From NCBI GenBank assembly GCA_021823625.1, contig JAKANS010000057.1, forward strand, positions 1 to 32,399: DNA of 32,399 nt, given 5' to 3'. Shown here piece by piece: positions 1 to 7,488 of this stretch (its first letter is position 1; each line of letters starts with the position of its first letter). Position numbers and translations under genes: made by a program. A model generated the notes under the pieces. It was given only the letters and a program-made list of their open reading frames with translations. It was not told the DNA's origin and did no database searches. The DNA is from a bacterium (GTDB taxonomy: Bacteria > Verrucomicrobiota > Verrucomicrobiia > Limisphaerales > J093).

Positions 1-636
1 CTGAACATCGACGCCAAGTCCGGGGTGCACTTCACCAACGGGCTGGCGAAGTTCCAGCAGAACATTTTCTGGAACTTTGCCTCCAACGGCGTGGCGCAGC
101 CATACTGGCAGAACGCGACGGCCGAGTGGGTGCTGACCAACGCGGCCAACGACAATCTGTTTGTGGACCCGATGCTCAGGAGCGTCAGCCGGACCAACGA
201 GCCGCTCTTCGGGCTGGACCCGCGACCGATGGCGGGCAGCCCGGCGCTGAGCAGCCCGCTCACCGCCCCCAACGACGGCTTCTACACCCCCGTCCACTAC
301 CGCGGCGCGTTTGCAGAAGTGAACTGGGCGTCCGACTGGACGTTCGCTGCCGAGTGCGGCCTGATTACCGGCGCTGGCGCGGGTACGCCGGCAACGCTCG
401 TTGGAGGGCTGACTCCGGCGCAGCCGACGTTGAGCATCGTTGGTTTAGGCAATGGCAGCGTCGAACTGAGTTGGCCGACGGAATCGGGCTTCAGCTACCA
501 ATTGCAGTCGCGGACAGACTTCACCACAGACGATTGGAAGGATGAAGGCGCGCCGATCAACGGCACCGGCAGCGTCAGTATCAATGTCCTTTCGGTCGTA
601 GAGTCAGGGAAGTACTTCCGTTTGACGGTGCAGTAA
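1..636 (+). CDS. C-terminal part of a large secreted protein (partial)
   Basis: The reading frame is open from base 1 and ends at TAA 634-636, so the start lies outside the window and at least 211 residues are seen. The first half has Asn/Trp-rich, loop-like text (for example NIFWNFASNG, then NDNLFVDPMLRS and GSPALSSPL), the style of right-handed beta-helix or pectate-lyase-like secreted proteins where 'DPML...GSPAL' closes the helix. Residues from about 135 to the end look like a small Ig/Fn3-like module (VELSWPTESGFSYQLQSRTD ... GKYFRLTVQ), which in Verrucomicrobiota often ends large exported proteins and may serve as a sorting or adhesion tail. The catalytic part, if any, is outside the window, so no activity can be named. 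A strong hairpin terminator follows about 40 bases after the stop. Confidence 0.75.
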   Translation: MNIDAKSGVHFTNGLAKFQQNIFWNFASNGVAQPYWQNATAEWVLTNAANDNLFVDPMLRSVSRTNEPLFGLDPRPMAGSPALSSPLTAPNDGFYTPVHYRGAFAEVNWASDWTFAAECGLITGAGAGTPATLVGGLTPAQPTLSIVGLGNGSVELSWPTESGFSYQLQSRTDFTTDDWKDEGAPINGTGSVSINVLSVVESGKYFRLTVQ

Positions 637-676
637 CTTCGGTGGTGTCTGTATCGCAGTACACTGCTGTGGTTGG

Positions 677-705
677 GGGGAGGACCGGTTTCGGTCCTCC
701 CCTTT
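677..705 (+). terminator. Rho-independent terminator after the secreted-protein gene
   Basis: An 11-bp perfect stem (GGGGAGGACCG at 677-687 with CGGTCCTCCCC at 692-702) encloses a GTTT loop and is followed by a short T run. It sits 40 bases after the stop codon at 636 and before the convergent gene ending at 815, so it separates the two transcription units. Confidence 0.75.
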
Positions 706-814
706 CCGTGTACGCCTGGAACTGGGCAACGCCCAACGCGGTATCGGCACTCTGGCCTTGCCGGCGTTCCGCGTTTGGTCTGACAGCGGCAACGGTTAGG
801 TCGGCGTTCTGGCA

Positions 815-2455
815 TCAGGCAGTCAGGAGGGTCTTGGCGAGGTCATCCTGCCAGTCAGTCATGAACGGAATTCCAGTTTCGCGGGCAGTCTCGCGGTTGG
901 CAGACAGGAGGTCGCTGCGGCTGAGTTCCGCCAGGCGGAATTTGCGGGCACCGGCCATGAACTGCTGCAGGCCCGCCTTGAGCTTGTCGGCGTAGCAATA
1001 CAGCGCCACCGCCCCCATCGGCACGCGCTTCATCTCCTCCTTGCCGACCTGCTTGGCGACCTCCTCCCAGCACGCGAAGATTTCCTCCGCCTTTTCGCCG
1101 TAACTCTTCACGTTGCCAGGAAGGGTGTCCCAGTGCCCGTTCACCGCCGCCTTGCGTTCGGGCCGCAGCACGCCCTCGATGTTGCTGCCCAGGAAACCCG
1201 GAATCATCGGCGCCCGGCCCATGCAGACCAGCTTCACGAAAGGTGCGCCCAAGGCCAGCGCCTTGAAGACATGATCCTCGCGCGCCAGACCGCCCGCAAA
1301 CGACAGGTCGGGCACCCGTCGCCCGCGCGCCTTCAGCAAAGCCGCGTATTCGTACGCCTTGGCGTGCAGTGGCAGGGAGGGCACGCCCCAGTGCTCCATC
1401 ATGTTCCAGGGGCTCATGCCGGTGCCGCCGCCCGAACCGTCGATGGTGAGCAGATCCAGGTTCGCATCCGAGGCGTAGCGCAAGGCCATGGCCAGCGCCT
1501 CCATGCCGTAGCTGCCGGTCTTGAGCGAAATGCGCTTGTACCCCAGCTTGCGCAGGCCGGCGATGGCGCTCATGAATTCCTCGCGCACGCGCGCTTCCGT
1601 GTGAAGGTTCGTCGCGCCCAGCCGGCTGTGCCGGGCGAAGCTGCGGATCGCGCCGTCCGCGAAGGCCGCCTCAGCCGCGGGATCGTACGGATCGGGGTCG
1701 AGGATGTAGCCACGGTCGCGCAGGAACCGGGCGTACTCGAGCGAGTTGACCTGGATTTCGCCGCCGATGTTCTTCGCGCCCTGGCCCCACTTGAGTTCGA
1801 GGATCACCCGGTCGCCGTACTTCTCGATCAGGTACTCGGCCACGCCGTTGCGTGTGTCCTCGACGTTCATCTGGACGACGATCGCGCCGTACCCGTCGTG
1901 GTAACGCAGGAAAATGTCGATGCGCCGGTCCAGTTCGGGCGAGGAGGTAATGTGCCCGTTCGCGAATGTGGATTGCCGGTCCACCCCCACGACGTTCTCG
2001 CCGATCACGATCGGAAAGCCGCACAAGGCCGCGCCGACCGCGAAGGCGTCCCAGTACTTGGCGGCCACGAAAGTGGAGCCCAGCGCGCCGGTCATGATCG
2101 GAACGCGGCACTGGGTCGGAACCTCGGCGCCGAAGGTCGTTTCGACATCGACCTTCGGAAACACACAGTCTTCCGCGGAATCGGTGCCGCCGTTGGTCAT
2201 GCCACGCGCGCCATAAGCGTAGCCATTGATGCGGAGACTGTGGTAGCCCACCCCCACGGCGGTCACGGCCACGGCGCCGGCCGTCACCTCGCCGAAATCG
2301 CGCGGATAAAGCACCTCCCGCCCGCGCAAGGACGAGAGCCAGGTCTCGCATTTGCCTTTGCAGTCGGACTGGCAAAGGGTGCAGAGGCCGGATTCGCAGG
2401 GGTTGCCGCGATTGGCGGAGCCAAGGGCATCGTTCGTTTTAGGCCAGGCGATCAT
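815..2455 (-). CDS. FMN-binding glutamate synthase family protein (GltB2-like)
   Basis: A 546-residue protein resembling the stand-alone FMN/glutamate-synthase domain (GltB domain 2, Glu_synthase family), which in full GOGAT turns 2-oxoglutarate plus ammonia into glutamate on an FMN and Fe-S core. An N-terminal cysteine cluster is visible (C20, C25, C28, C32, C36 in NPCESGLCTLCQSDCKGKCE), followed by the family text YPRDFGEVTAGAVA and RINGYAYGARGMTNGG, and later the glycine-rich FMN-phosphate region IDGSGGGTGMSPWNMMEHWG. There is no glutaminase (class II amidotransferase) domain and no GltD-like NADPH subunit nearby, so the electron donor and true substrate are unclear. The start at 2455 (MIAWPKTND) is chosen because upstream in-frame codons read through the terminator of the neighbouring gene and lack family-like sequence. 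It lies downstream of the secreted-protein gene on the same strand but behind a terminator, so it is probably transcribed separately. Confidence 0.88.
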   Translation of the reverse strand: MIAWPKTNDALGSANRGNPCESGLCTLCQSDCKGKCETWLSSLRGREVLYPRDFGEVTAGAVAVTAVGVGYHSLRINGYAYGARGMTNGGTDSAEDCVFPKVDVETTFGAEVPTQCRVPIMTGALGSTFVAAKYWDAFAVGAALCGFPIVIGENVVGVDRQSTFANGHITSSPELDRRIDIFLRYHDGYGAIVVQMNVEDTRNGVAEYLIEKYGDRVILELKWGQGAKNIGGEIQVNSLEYARFLRDRGYILDPDPYDPAAEAAFADGAIRSFARHSRLGATNLHTEARVREEFMSAIAGLRKLGYKRISLKTGSYGMEALAMALRYASDANLDLLTIDGSGGGTGMSPWNMMEHWGVPSLPLHAKAYEYAALLKARGRRVPDLSFAGGLAREDHVFKALALGAPFVKLVCMGRAPMIPGFLGSNIEGVLRPERKAAVNGHWDTLPGNVKSYGEKAEEIFACWEEVAKQVGKEEMKRVPMGAVALYCYADKLKAGLQQFMAGARKFRLAELSRSDLLSANRETARETGIPFMTDWQDDLAKTLLTA

Positions 2456-2564
2456 AGCGGTGTTTTTGGTTTCATGCCCGCGCGGCGGCACGTCGGTCTC
2501 CCGCACGGGGGTCAATGGCTGGCACGAATAAGAGAAACCGCCGTTCCCCGACATGACCCAAATC

Positions 2565-2591
2565 AAAAGCCCCGGCGCGGGCCGAGGCTTT
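2565..2591 (-). terminator. Terminator after the 617-residue secreted-protein gene
   Basis: An 11-position stem pairs AAAGCCCCGGC (2566-2576) with GCCGAGGCTTT (2581-2591), with one mismatch and a GCGG loop. Read on the minus strand it ends GGGGCTTTTGATTT, a T-rich tail, 30 bases after the stop at 2621. It separates the secreted-protein gene from the glutamate-synthase-like gene. Confidence 0.7.
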
Positions 2592-2620
2592 CGTTCTGCC
2601 CAAAAGGAGCCTCCCAAGAC

Positions 2621-4474
2621 TCACGGCTGCATCTGCGGGGGCACCGGCGTGAACGCCTTCAGGTTGTAGCCTGCGTTCGACGCCTTGCCGGCATAGACCG
2701 TGAAGTGGAAATACTTGGCCACTTTCTCGAATGGCGGGAGTAGCGCGAAGTCCGCCCACTCGGCCAGTTGCTTCTCGAACTCCTCCCGCTTGTCGCCCAG
2801 CGCGCTGTTGAGCGCCGGGTTTTGCGCGGTCATCAGGTCGAAGAACAGGCCCTTGTTCGTACGCAGCGCCTCCCAGAACGGGCGCAACTGCTCGGTGTCG
2901 TTTTGGAATCCGAACAGCCCGGTGCGCATGCCGCCAACCTTCTCCGCCGCGGACTTCAGGCCCGGCAATTCTGCGAGCGGCTTGGGCTTGGTTTCGCTGC
3001 TGCGCAGGTACTCTTCGAGGATCCCCGCGTCAGCCGCGAACGCGGCGTAACCGCCGCTGCCCGCCATGTGAATCTGGCTCTGTTTGCCCGCGCCGGTCAT
3101 GTCCGGGAGCGTCAGCGAGTAGATGTGGCGCCCCAGGAATTCGCGGTCCTTGAACTGCAGCGTTCCGTCCGGTCCCGGGATCATCCCCACCAACGAGCGC
3201 AAAGCACCCACCAACTGCTCGGCGTTGGGCGAGCCCAGGAGGAACAGCGACGGCTGGGCCAGCAGATCCGCGGGCGCGCTGCTCTTGGCCGGCTTCTGGT
3301 ACCCGATCAGGTCGTCGCCCAGGTTCATGACGAAACTACGCTTGAAGTCGAAGCTGGCGTCCTTTTCCTTGATGGTGGTTTCGAGCTGGGTGATGAGGAA
3401 CCCGATCGTACCCGGCGAGATGTCGTTTACCAGGGCTTCGATCGAGCCCCAAAACTTCTGGCCGTCCAAACGCCACCGCCAGAATCCGGCGGCTTCCGCC
3501 GGCACGAAGTCCGGGATGCCGGCATCCTTGGCCTCCGTGGCCAACAGCTTCAACAGGCCTTTGCGCTCCTGCCACGGCGCGTTGAGGTTCGCCGTCACGT
3601 AGTTGCCCTCCGGTGACGTGCGCACGCCAAACGCCAGCGTTTTGAGCCCCTTCACGCCCACCGCCGTGAGAATCTTGTCCGGCTTGGGGCTCATGGAATT
3701 CTGGCCCGCTTCCGCGCTGGCAACCTGCGTGATCACTTCGGCGAGCGGCGAGAAGTTGATCCAGCCAAACACGCCTGCGTCGCGGAAGAACGCCTGGTAA
3801 TCGGCATCGAACGCCGCCTCTTCCGCCAAAGTCGGCATGCCGGCGCCTCCCAGACAACCGACCACCCGTTCCAAATCGCGCGGGGCCGTGCCGGCCACCA
3901 GGACCGACCCAACCTGGCCGAACGAAAAATTAAGCTTGGGCGCCTTGACGCCGTCGCCCTCCTTGGCGCCTTCGTCCAGGGCCAGTGTGGTGAACTCGGT
4001 GTCGCGGATCTTGTCGGTCTTCAAAGTCTTGCCCGCGTCGGTGATCTTCTTTCGCACCTCGGCGAGTTTGGCCTTGAGCTGGTCGCCCTTGTCGCGCGCA
4101 TCGAGTACCAGGACGAAGCCGGGCAGTGGGTTGATCGTGCCGTTCCAGCCGTTGCGCGTGATGGCCAGGCTCAACTGGCCCTGAAGCAGGTCCGCATACT
4201 CCGCAAGCTTGATGCCGGTCTCCTTCTCGATCTTGTCGAGGACTTCCGATTGGAACTTGGCCGTCAAATGGTCGCGAAAAGGCCGGAGCGCCGGGTCATC
4301 CCAAAGCAGGCAAACCGGGTCGTGCTTCTTGTTGGCAAGGGCTTGGGTGTAGTCCGGCACACTCAGCAAGGCGAGGGTGTCGGGCGGGAGCAGTTTTTGG
4401 GCGGGCGGTGTGGCCGCGGCGACACTCGCCACCGCGCTGGCGACGAGCGCGACGAGAGAGAGACGTAACTTCAT
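2621..4474 (-). CDS. Secreted protein of unknown function, 617 residues
   Basis: The start at 4474 (MKLRLSLVALVASAVASVAA-ATPPAQ) gives a clean signal peptide of about 21 residues with an Ala-x-Ala type cleavage region. Codons further upstream add an arginine-rich stretch with no family look. The mature part begins LLPPDTLALLSVPD and alternates charged helices with short hydrophobic strands (for example GQLSLAITRNGW, PGFVLVLDAR, FGWINFSPLAEV). This is the style of large periplasmic or outer-membrane-facing DUF3352-like proteins seen in Verrucomicrobiota and Planctomycetota, but I cannot prove membership. No catalytic motif, no lipobox and no transmembrane segment after the signal peptide was seen. 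The gene lies 99 bases downstream of the HtrA-like protease gene on the same strand, so the two may be co-transcribed and share an envelope role. A strong terminator follows. Confidence 0.7.
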   Translation of the reverse strand: MKLRLSLVALVASAVASVAAATPPAQKLLPPDTLALLSVPDYTQALANKKHDPVCLLWDDPALRPFRDHLTAKFQSEVLDKIEKETGIKLAEYADLLQGQLSLAITRNGWNGTINPLPGFVLVLDARDKGDQLKAKLAEVRKKITDAGKTLKTDKIRDTEFTTLALDEGAKEGDGVKAPKLNFSFGQVGSVLVAGTAPRDLERVVGCLGGAGMPTLAEEAAFDADYQAFFRDAGVFGWINFSPLAEVITQVASAEAGQNSMSPKPDKILTAVGVKGLKTLAFGVRTSPEGNYVTANLNAPWQERKGLLKLLATEAKDAGIPDFVPAEAAGFWRWRLDGQKFWGSIEALVNDISPGTIGFLITQLETTIKEKDASFDFKRSFVMNLGDDLIGYQKPAKSSAPADLLAQPSLFLLGSPNAEQLVGALRSLVGMIPGPDGTLQFKDREFLGRHIYSLTLPDMTGAGKQSQIHMAGSGGYAAFAADAGILEEYLRSSETKPKPLAELPGLKSAAEKVGGMRTGLFGFQNDTEQLRPFWEALRTNKGLFFDLMTAQNPALNSALGDKREEFEKQLAEWADFALLPPFEKVAKYFHFTVYAGKASNAGYNLKAFTPVPPQMQP

Positions 4475-4573
4475 AACTGTTGTTGTTTGGGGACTGACAC
4501 TACAAGACCGACGTTTGACTCGGGCTAAAAATCGCTTCGTTGACGCGCCTCGCGGGGCCGGCACGGATGAAGT

Positions 4574-5557
4574 TCAAGGTCGCTGCTCCTCTGCCTCCCG
4601 GCGCAGGTGGCTGGGAGGTTCGAGGTAGCGATAGCCATTGCTGGGATTGTTGTTGTCGAAGACAAAAGCGTCGCGGCGTTTCAAGAAGTTCTGGACGGCC
4701 TCGACCGGGATGGCGAAACCGAGGCCTTCGCCGAAGTTGATCTTCATGTTCGTCACGCCGATCACCTCGCCGCGCAGATTGAAGAGCGGCCCGCCGCTGT
4801 TGCCGGGATTGATCTGGGCCGTGGTCTGCAAATACAGGTCCCCCTGCATCTCCCGCGTCTTGGTGCTGATGATGCCCTCGGTGACGGTGCGTTCGAGTCC
4901 GAGCGGGCTGCCGACCGCGAAGACATGCTCGCCGACGGCGAGCGTGTCCGTCTGGCCCAGCAACACCCGGGCAAACCGCAGGGCATCCGGCGCTTCTACC
5001 TTCAGCAGCGCCAGATCCTGAAACTTGTTCATCGCGACGATCCGAACCTGCTTGTACGTCTTGCGCTCAAGCTGTCCGGCTTGCTGATGATACACCTCGA
5101 CCGAGATTTGGGTTTCACCTTCGATGACGTGAAAATTGGTGATGAGGTAGCCGTCCGCGTCGATGAAGAAGCCGGAACCCAGACCGCCGGGCGTGCGCAC
5201 CTGCACCACCGCCTCGCCCACCTGCGACACCAGGTCGCGGACCGTTTTCTCCGGCAGCGGAGCGGTGGCCGTGGCATACAAGCCATTGGTCTCCACCCCC
5301 GCGCTGGCCGGGGCGGCTTCGTTCTTGGCGGTCGCCGACTGGGCGTCGCCGGTCGCATCCGAGGTCACCTTGACCACCTCCTCGCGGGGCACCAGCAGCA
5401 CTGTGTAACCGAGATCCACCACCAACTGATCCTTCTTTTCCGCGAGGATACGGCCGGTGATTGCGCTTTGGTCCTTGAGCTGGATGGTGTCGAGCGCCCC
5501 GCAATTGCTGGCGGTCATGCCCAGCACCAACGCCATCCAAGGCAGACGACGAATCAT
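4574..5557 (-). CDS. HtrA/Deg-like trypsin-fold serine protease without a PDZ domain
   Basis: A 327-residue exported protease of the S1C (DegP/HtrA) type. The start MIRRLPWMALVLGMTASNC at 5557 gives a signal peptide; the cysteine at residue 19 could be a lipid-attachment site (TASNC), though this lipobox is not canonical. Residues 22-65 form a small beta-rich module (TIQLKDQSAITGRILAEKKD) common at the front of verrucomicrobial proteins. The protease domain spans about residues 105-295 with the full triad: H143 in TNFHVIEG, D181 in QDLALLKV and S254 in NPGNSGGPL. Typical DegP-family proteins continue into one or two PDZ domains; this one ends about 35 residues after the protease fold with a polar tail (NNNPSNGYRYLEPPSH). 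Regulation or oligomerisation should therefore differ from DegP. It probably cleaves misfolded or specific envelope proteins. Confidence 0.88.
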   Translation of the reverse strand: MIRRLPWMALVLGMTASNCGALDTIQLKDQSAITGRILAEKKDQLVVDLGYTVLLVPREEVVKVTSDATGDAQSATAKNEAAPASAGVETNGLYATATAPLPEKTVRDLVSQVGEAVVQVRTPGGLGSGFFIDADGYLITNFHVIEGETQISVEVYHQQAGQLERKTYKQVRIVAMNKFQDLALLKVEAPDALRFARVLLGQTDTLAVGEHVFAVGSPLGLERTVTEGIISTKTREMQGDLYLQTTAQINPGNSGGPLFNLRGEVIGVTNMKINFGEGLGFAIPVEAVQNFLKRRDAFVFDNNNPSNGYRYLEPPSHLRREAEEQRP

Positions 5558-5607
5558 GGGGGGCAGCTTACCCGCCGGGCGCAGCGAGGGCAAGCAAGAG
5601 CTGGGCC

Positions 5608-5648
5608 GGGCAAAGTCCTGATTTCAAAGCGGTGGCCGCGCCGCGGCC
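5608..5648 (+). repeat. Half copy of the TGTCCTGATTTCAAA dispersed repeat
   Basis: Bases 5614-5648 align without gaps to the left half of the complete element at 16111-16145: AGTCCTGATTTCAAAG, then GG/TGGC and GCGCCGCGGC at the same spacing, and the flank GGGCA is shared too. The right half (internal hairpin arm and AATCAGGACA end) is missing. It sits in the gap between the isomerase-like gene (stop at 5658) and the HtrA-like gene (start 5557). Confidence 0.7.
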
Positions 5649-5657
5649 CTAAGCCGG

Positions 5658-6563
5658 TCAGCAGACGAGGGGCGGCGTCTGGAGCGTGACTTGTTTGCGG
5701 CGCGCCTTGCCTTTCAGCCCCTTCACCACGCCTTGCATCCATTCCACGCTCTTGCGCGTGTTCTCGTCGGTGCCGCTGCATTCGAGCGAGACCACGCCGC
5801 CCCAGCCGGTGCCGTGCAGGTATTCCAGGCAGGCACGGATGTTGTCGGCGTTGACGCCGCCGCCCACGAAGACTTCCGAACTGCCGATGCCGGTTTCCTC
5901 GCCGCGCGCCGCCGCCGCCAGCGCCGGGCTGACGTCCTTGATGTGGCAATGGACGATGTATTTGCGCAGCGCCTGGCAGTAGTCGAGCGGGTCGTGGCCG
6001 GCGATGAAGGTGTTGCCGGTGTCGAAATTGCACCGCAGCCACGCGGACTCGAAATGCGCGAACAGTCGCTGCATGAAATCGATGTCGTTGGTGTAAGGCC
6101 CGTGCGGCTCGACGTTGATGATGACCCGGTAATCCTCCGCCCACGCGAGGCACTGCCGGTAGTTGTCGCAAGTCACGCGGAAGACTTCCTTGCGCGTCAG
6201 GCCCGGCGTTTCGAACGCGCCATCGACCGTATCGACCATCGGGCAACCCAGCTCCGCGGCGAAGCGAATGGTCTGCGTCACGTACTGCACGCCGAAGGCC
6301 GAACCGTTGGGCCCCATCATCGGATAGGAACCGTCGATCTGGGACACCTGCAGGTCCAGTTTTTCGAGGAACCGGCGGAGGGCGCGCGGGTTGGACTGGA
6401 GCGAAACGCCCGGATCGTAGCCGAGCGCGGCGATGAAGTTCTGCCCGTCGATGGCGCAAAACTCGAGGTGTTTGAGACCCGTGGCGGCGATCTTCTGGCA
6501 GGCGGCTTCGAAGCCCACGCTGAGCGGACGCCAGTTGTCCGTGTGCAGTCCGAGGTGAATCAT
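5658..6563 (-). CDS. Sugar phosphate isomerase/epimerase (xylose isomerase-like TIM barrel)
   Basis: A 301-residue single-domain AP endonuclease-2 / xylose-isomerase-like TIM barrel. The four metal-ligand positions expected for this superfamily are in place: E152 (IINVEPHG), D181 (CNFDTGNT), H207 (YIVHCHIKDV) and E261 (VVSLECSG). The start MIHLGLHTDNWRP is the usual first strand of the barrel, so the assigned start is good. Family members isomerise or epimerise keto-sugars or inositol derivatives, often next to Gfo/Idh/MocA oxidoreductases; here the nearest such enzyme is 20 kb away, so the substrate stays unknown. It is the first gene of a minus-strand run that continues, after a half repeat, with the HtrA-like protease. 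Confidence 0.88.
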   Translation of the reverse strand: MIHLGLHTDNWRPLSVGFEAACQKIAATGLKHLEFCAIDGQNFIAALGYDPGVSLQSNPRALRRFLEKLDLQVSQIDGSYPMMGPNGSAFGVQYVTQTIRFAAELGCPMVDTVDGAFETPGLTRKEVFRVTCDNYRQCLAWAEDYRVIINVEPHGPYTNDIDFMQRLFAHFESAWLRCNFDTGNTFIAGHDPLDYCQALRKYIVHCHIKDVSPALAAAARGEETGIGSSEVFVGGGVNADNIRACLEYLHGTGWGGVVSLECSGTDENTRKSVEWMQGVVKGLKGKARRKQVTLQTPPLVC

Positions 6564-6658
6564 GCGCTTCGTCTAAGCCCGTCCGGCGCCCCGGTCAAGC
6601 TCACGACCGCTGACTGTCGTGTAGCAAACAAAGCTGCACGCACCTAAAGTTAAGGCTC

Positions 6659-6687
6659 TTGACTCGCGGTTTCACCCCCACCAGAAT
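6659..6687 (+). promoter_or_regulatory. Putative sigma-70-type promoter for the tRNA-Arg gene
   Basis: TTGACT (6659-6664, five of six to consensus) and CAGAAT (6682-6687, four of six) are separated by 17 bases. The predicted transcript would start some 45 bases before the tRNA, in an otherwise gene-free stretch. This is inferred from sequence match only. Confidence 0.45.
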
Positions 6688-6739
6688 GGCGGTCTGTTAA
6701 CTATCGGCGCGTTTCGCTGTTGATAGACTGGTTGCCACG

Positions 6740-6815
6740 CACCCATAGCTCAATTGGATAGAGCATCTGACTACGGATCAGAAGGTTTCAGGTTCAACTC
6801 CTGATGGGTGCGCCA
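6740..6815 (+). tRNA. tRNA-Arg (anticodon ACG)
   Basis: A complete cloverleaf with encoded CCA: acceptor stem GCACCCA (6740-6746) with TGGGTGC (6805-6811), discriminator G, CCA at 6813-6815; D arm GCTC/GAGC; anticodon stem TCTGA/TCAGA around the loop CTACGGA, giving anticodon ACG; T stem TCAGG/CCTGA with loop TTCAACT. In bacteria A34 of this tRNA is normally deaminated to inosine to read CGU, CGC and CGA. Immediately downstream lies a decayed transposase, consistent with tRNA 3' ends being common landing sites for mobile DNA, although no duplicated tRNA end was seen. Confidence 0.97.
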
Positions 6816-6944
6816 TTTGTTATCAACTGTTTACAACAGAAACGCACCTTCTAAAAGAGTCGTTGCACGCCTGCTGCCTGCTCTTTCCGATTCAGAATTT
6901 CTCTGCCGGCACAGCCGTCGCAAAAACCTCCTGCGCCCCTCTTT

Positions 6945-7300
6945 TTGACCGAGCCGCGCTCCGTCCACCTCGCGGGTCCCGGCGTGGATCTGACCCCGCT
7001 CGCCTGGCAGAGCGACAACGACCCGGAGTTCCGGGGGGACCAGGACGAACAAGACCTGCACGGCTACTGTTCGCCGCCGGGTCGCGGACGAGGTCTTTGA
7101 CCGCGCAATCTTGACCGGCCCGGCGGACTTCCGGGGCACGGTCACCCCCTTCCCCGGCACTCCTTCAATCTGGTCCGCCCCCATCGCGGCCAGGAATGGC
7201 GAAGCGCCTGGCAGATCCTCCAGGCCCCGGCCCTGGCCCTGGCCGGAGCCCGCCTCAAGTCTCGCGTCCGCTCAACTTCGCCACCGCCATCATGCCGGCA
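6945..7300 (+). pseudogene. Decayed remnant of an rve/DDE-type transposase (IS481-like)
   Basis: Three pieces in alternating frames read like the end of an integrase-core transposase. Frame 3, about 6945-7100: LTPLAWQSDNDPEFRGDQDE, matching the family's 'WQSDNGsEF' with the second catalytic Asp. Frame 1, about 7078-7137: RRVADEVFDRAILTGPADFR, like 'VEDEFFDRxxFxSPxDF' around the catalytic Glu. Frame 3 again, about 7155-7260: HSFNLVRPHRGQEWRSAWQI, the usual C-terminal 'YFNLVRPxxGKEWKTPWQI' text. The N-terminal half is absent and a stretch between the Asp and Glu motifs seems deleted, so it cannot be functional. The rest of the gap before glnD (7301-7488) holds no gene I can support. The family is recognised from memory of the motif pattern. 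Confidence 0.6.
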
Positions 7301-7488
7301 GGGTCCCCCCGCCAACGGCGTCACGATTTGCCCCGCTTTCCCGCAAGGCGCTGAATGACGAAAGTTCGCACCCGAGGCCGGCTTTCGCGGGCCGTTTCGA
7401 ATGGTGGGCGAGCGGCAACGGACGAGCATTTTCGCCCGCTGCGACGGCCCTTGCGTGCGCCTGCCGGGCTGGCCTACTTTGCGCCGCC

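Noticed and set aside
1133-2743. Plus-strand 536-codon frame over the glutamate-synthase-like gene
   Set aside because: Shadow frame rich in His/Arg/Gly without motifs; the minus strand has the enzyme's Cys cluster and FMN region.
7111-7488. N-terminal extension of glnD by 126 codons
   Set aside because: It covers the transposase remnant and unrelated Pro/Arg-rich text; GlnD family proteins begin near ATG 7489.
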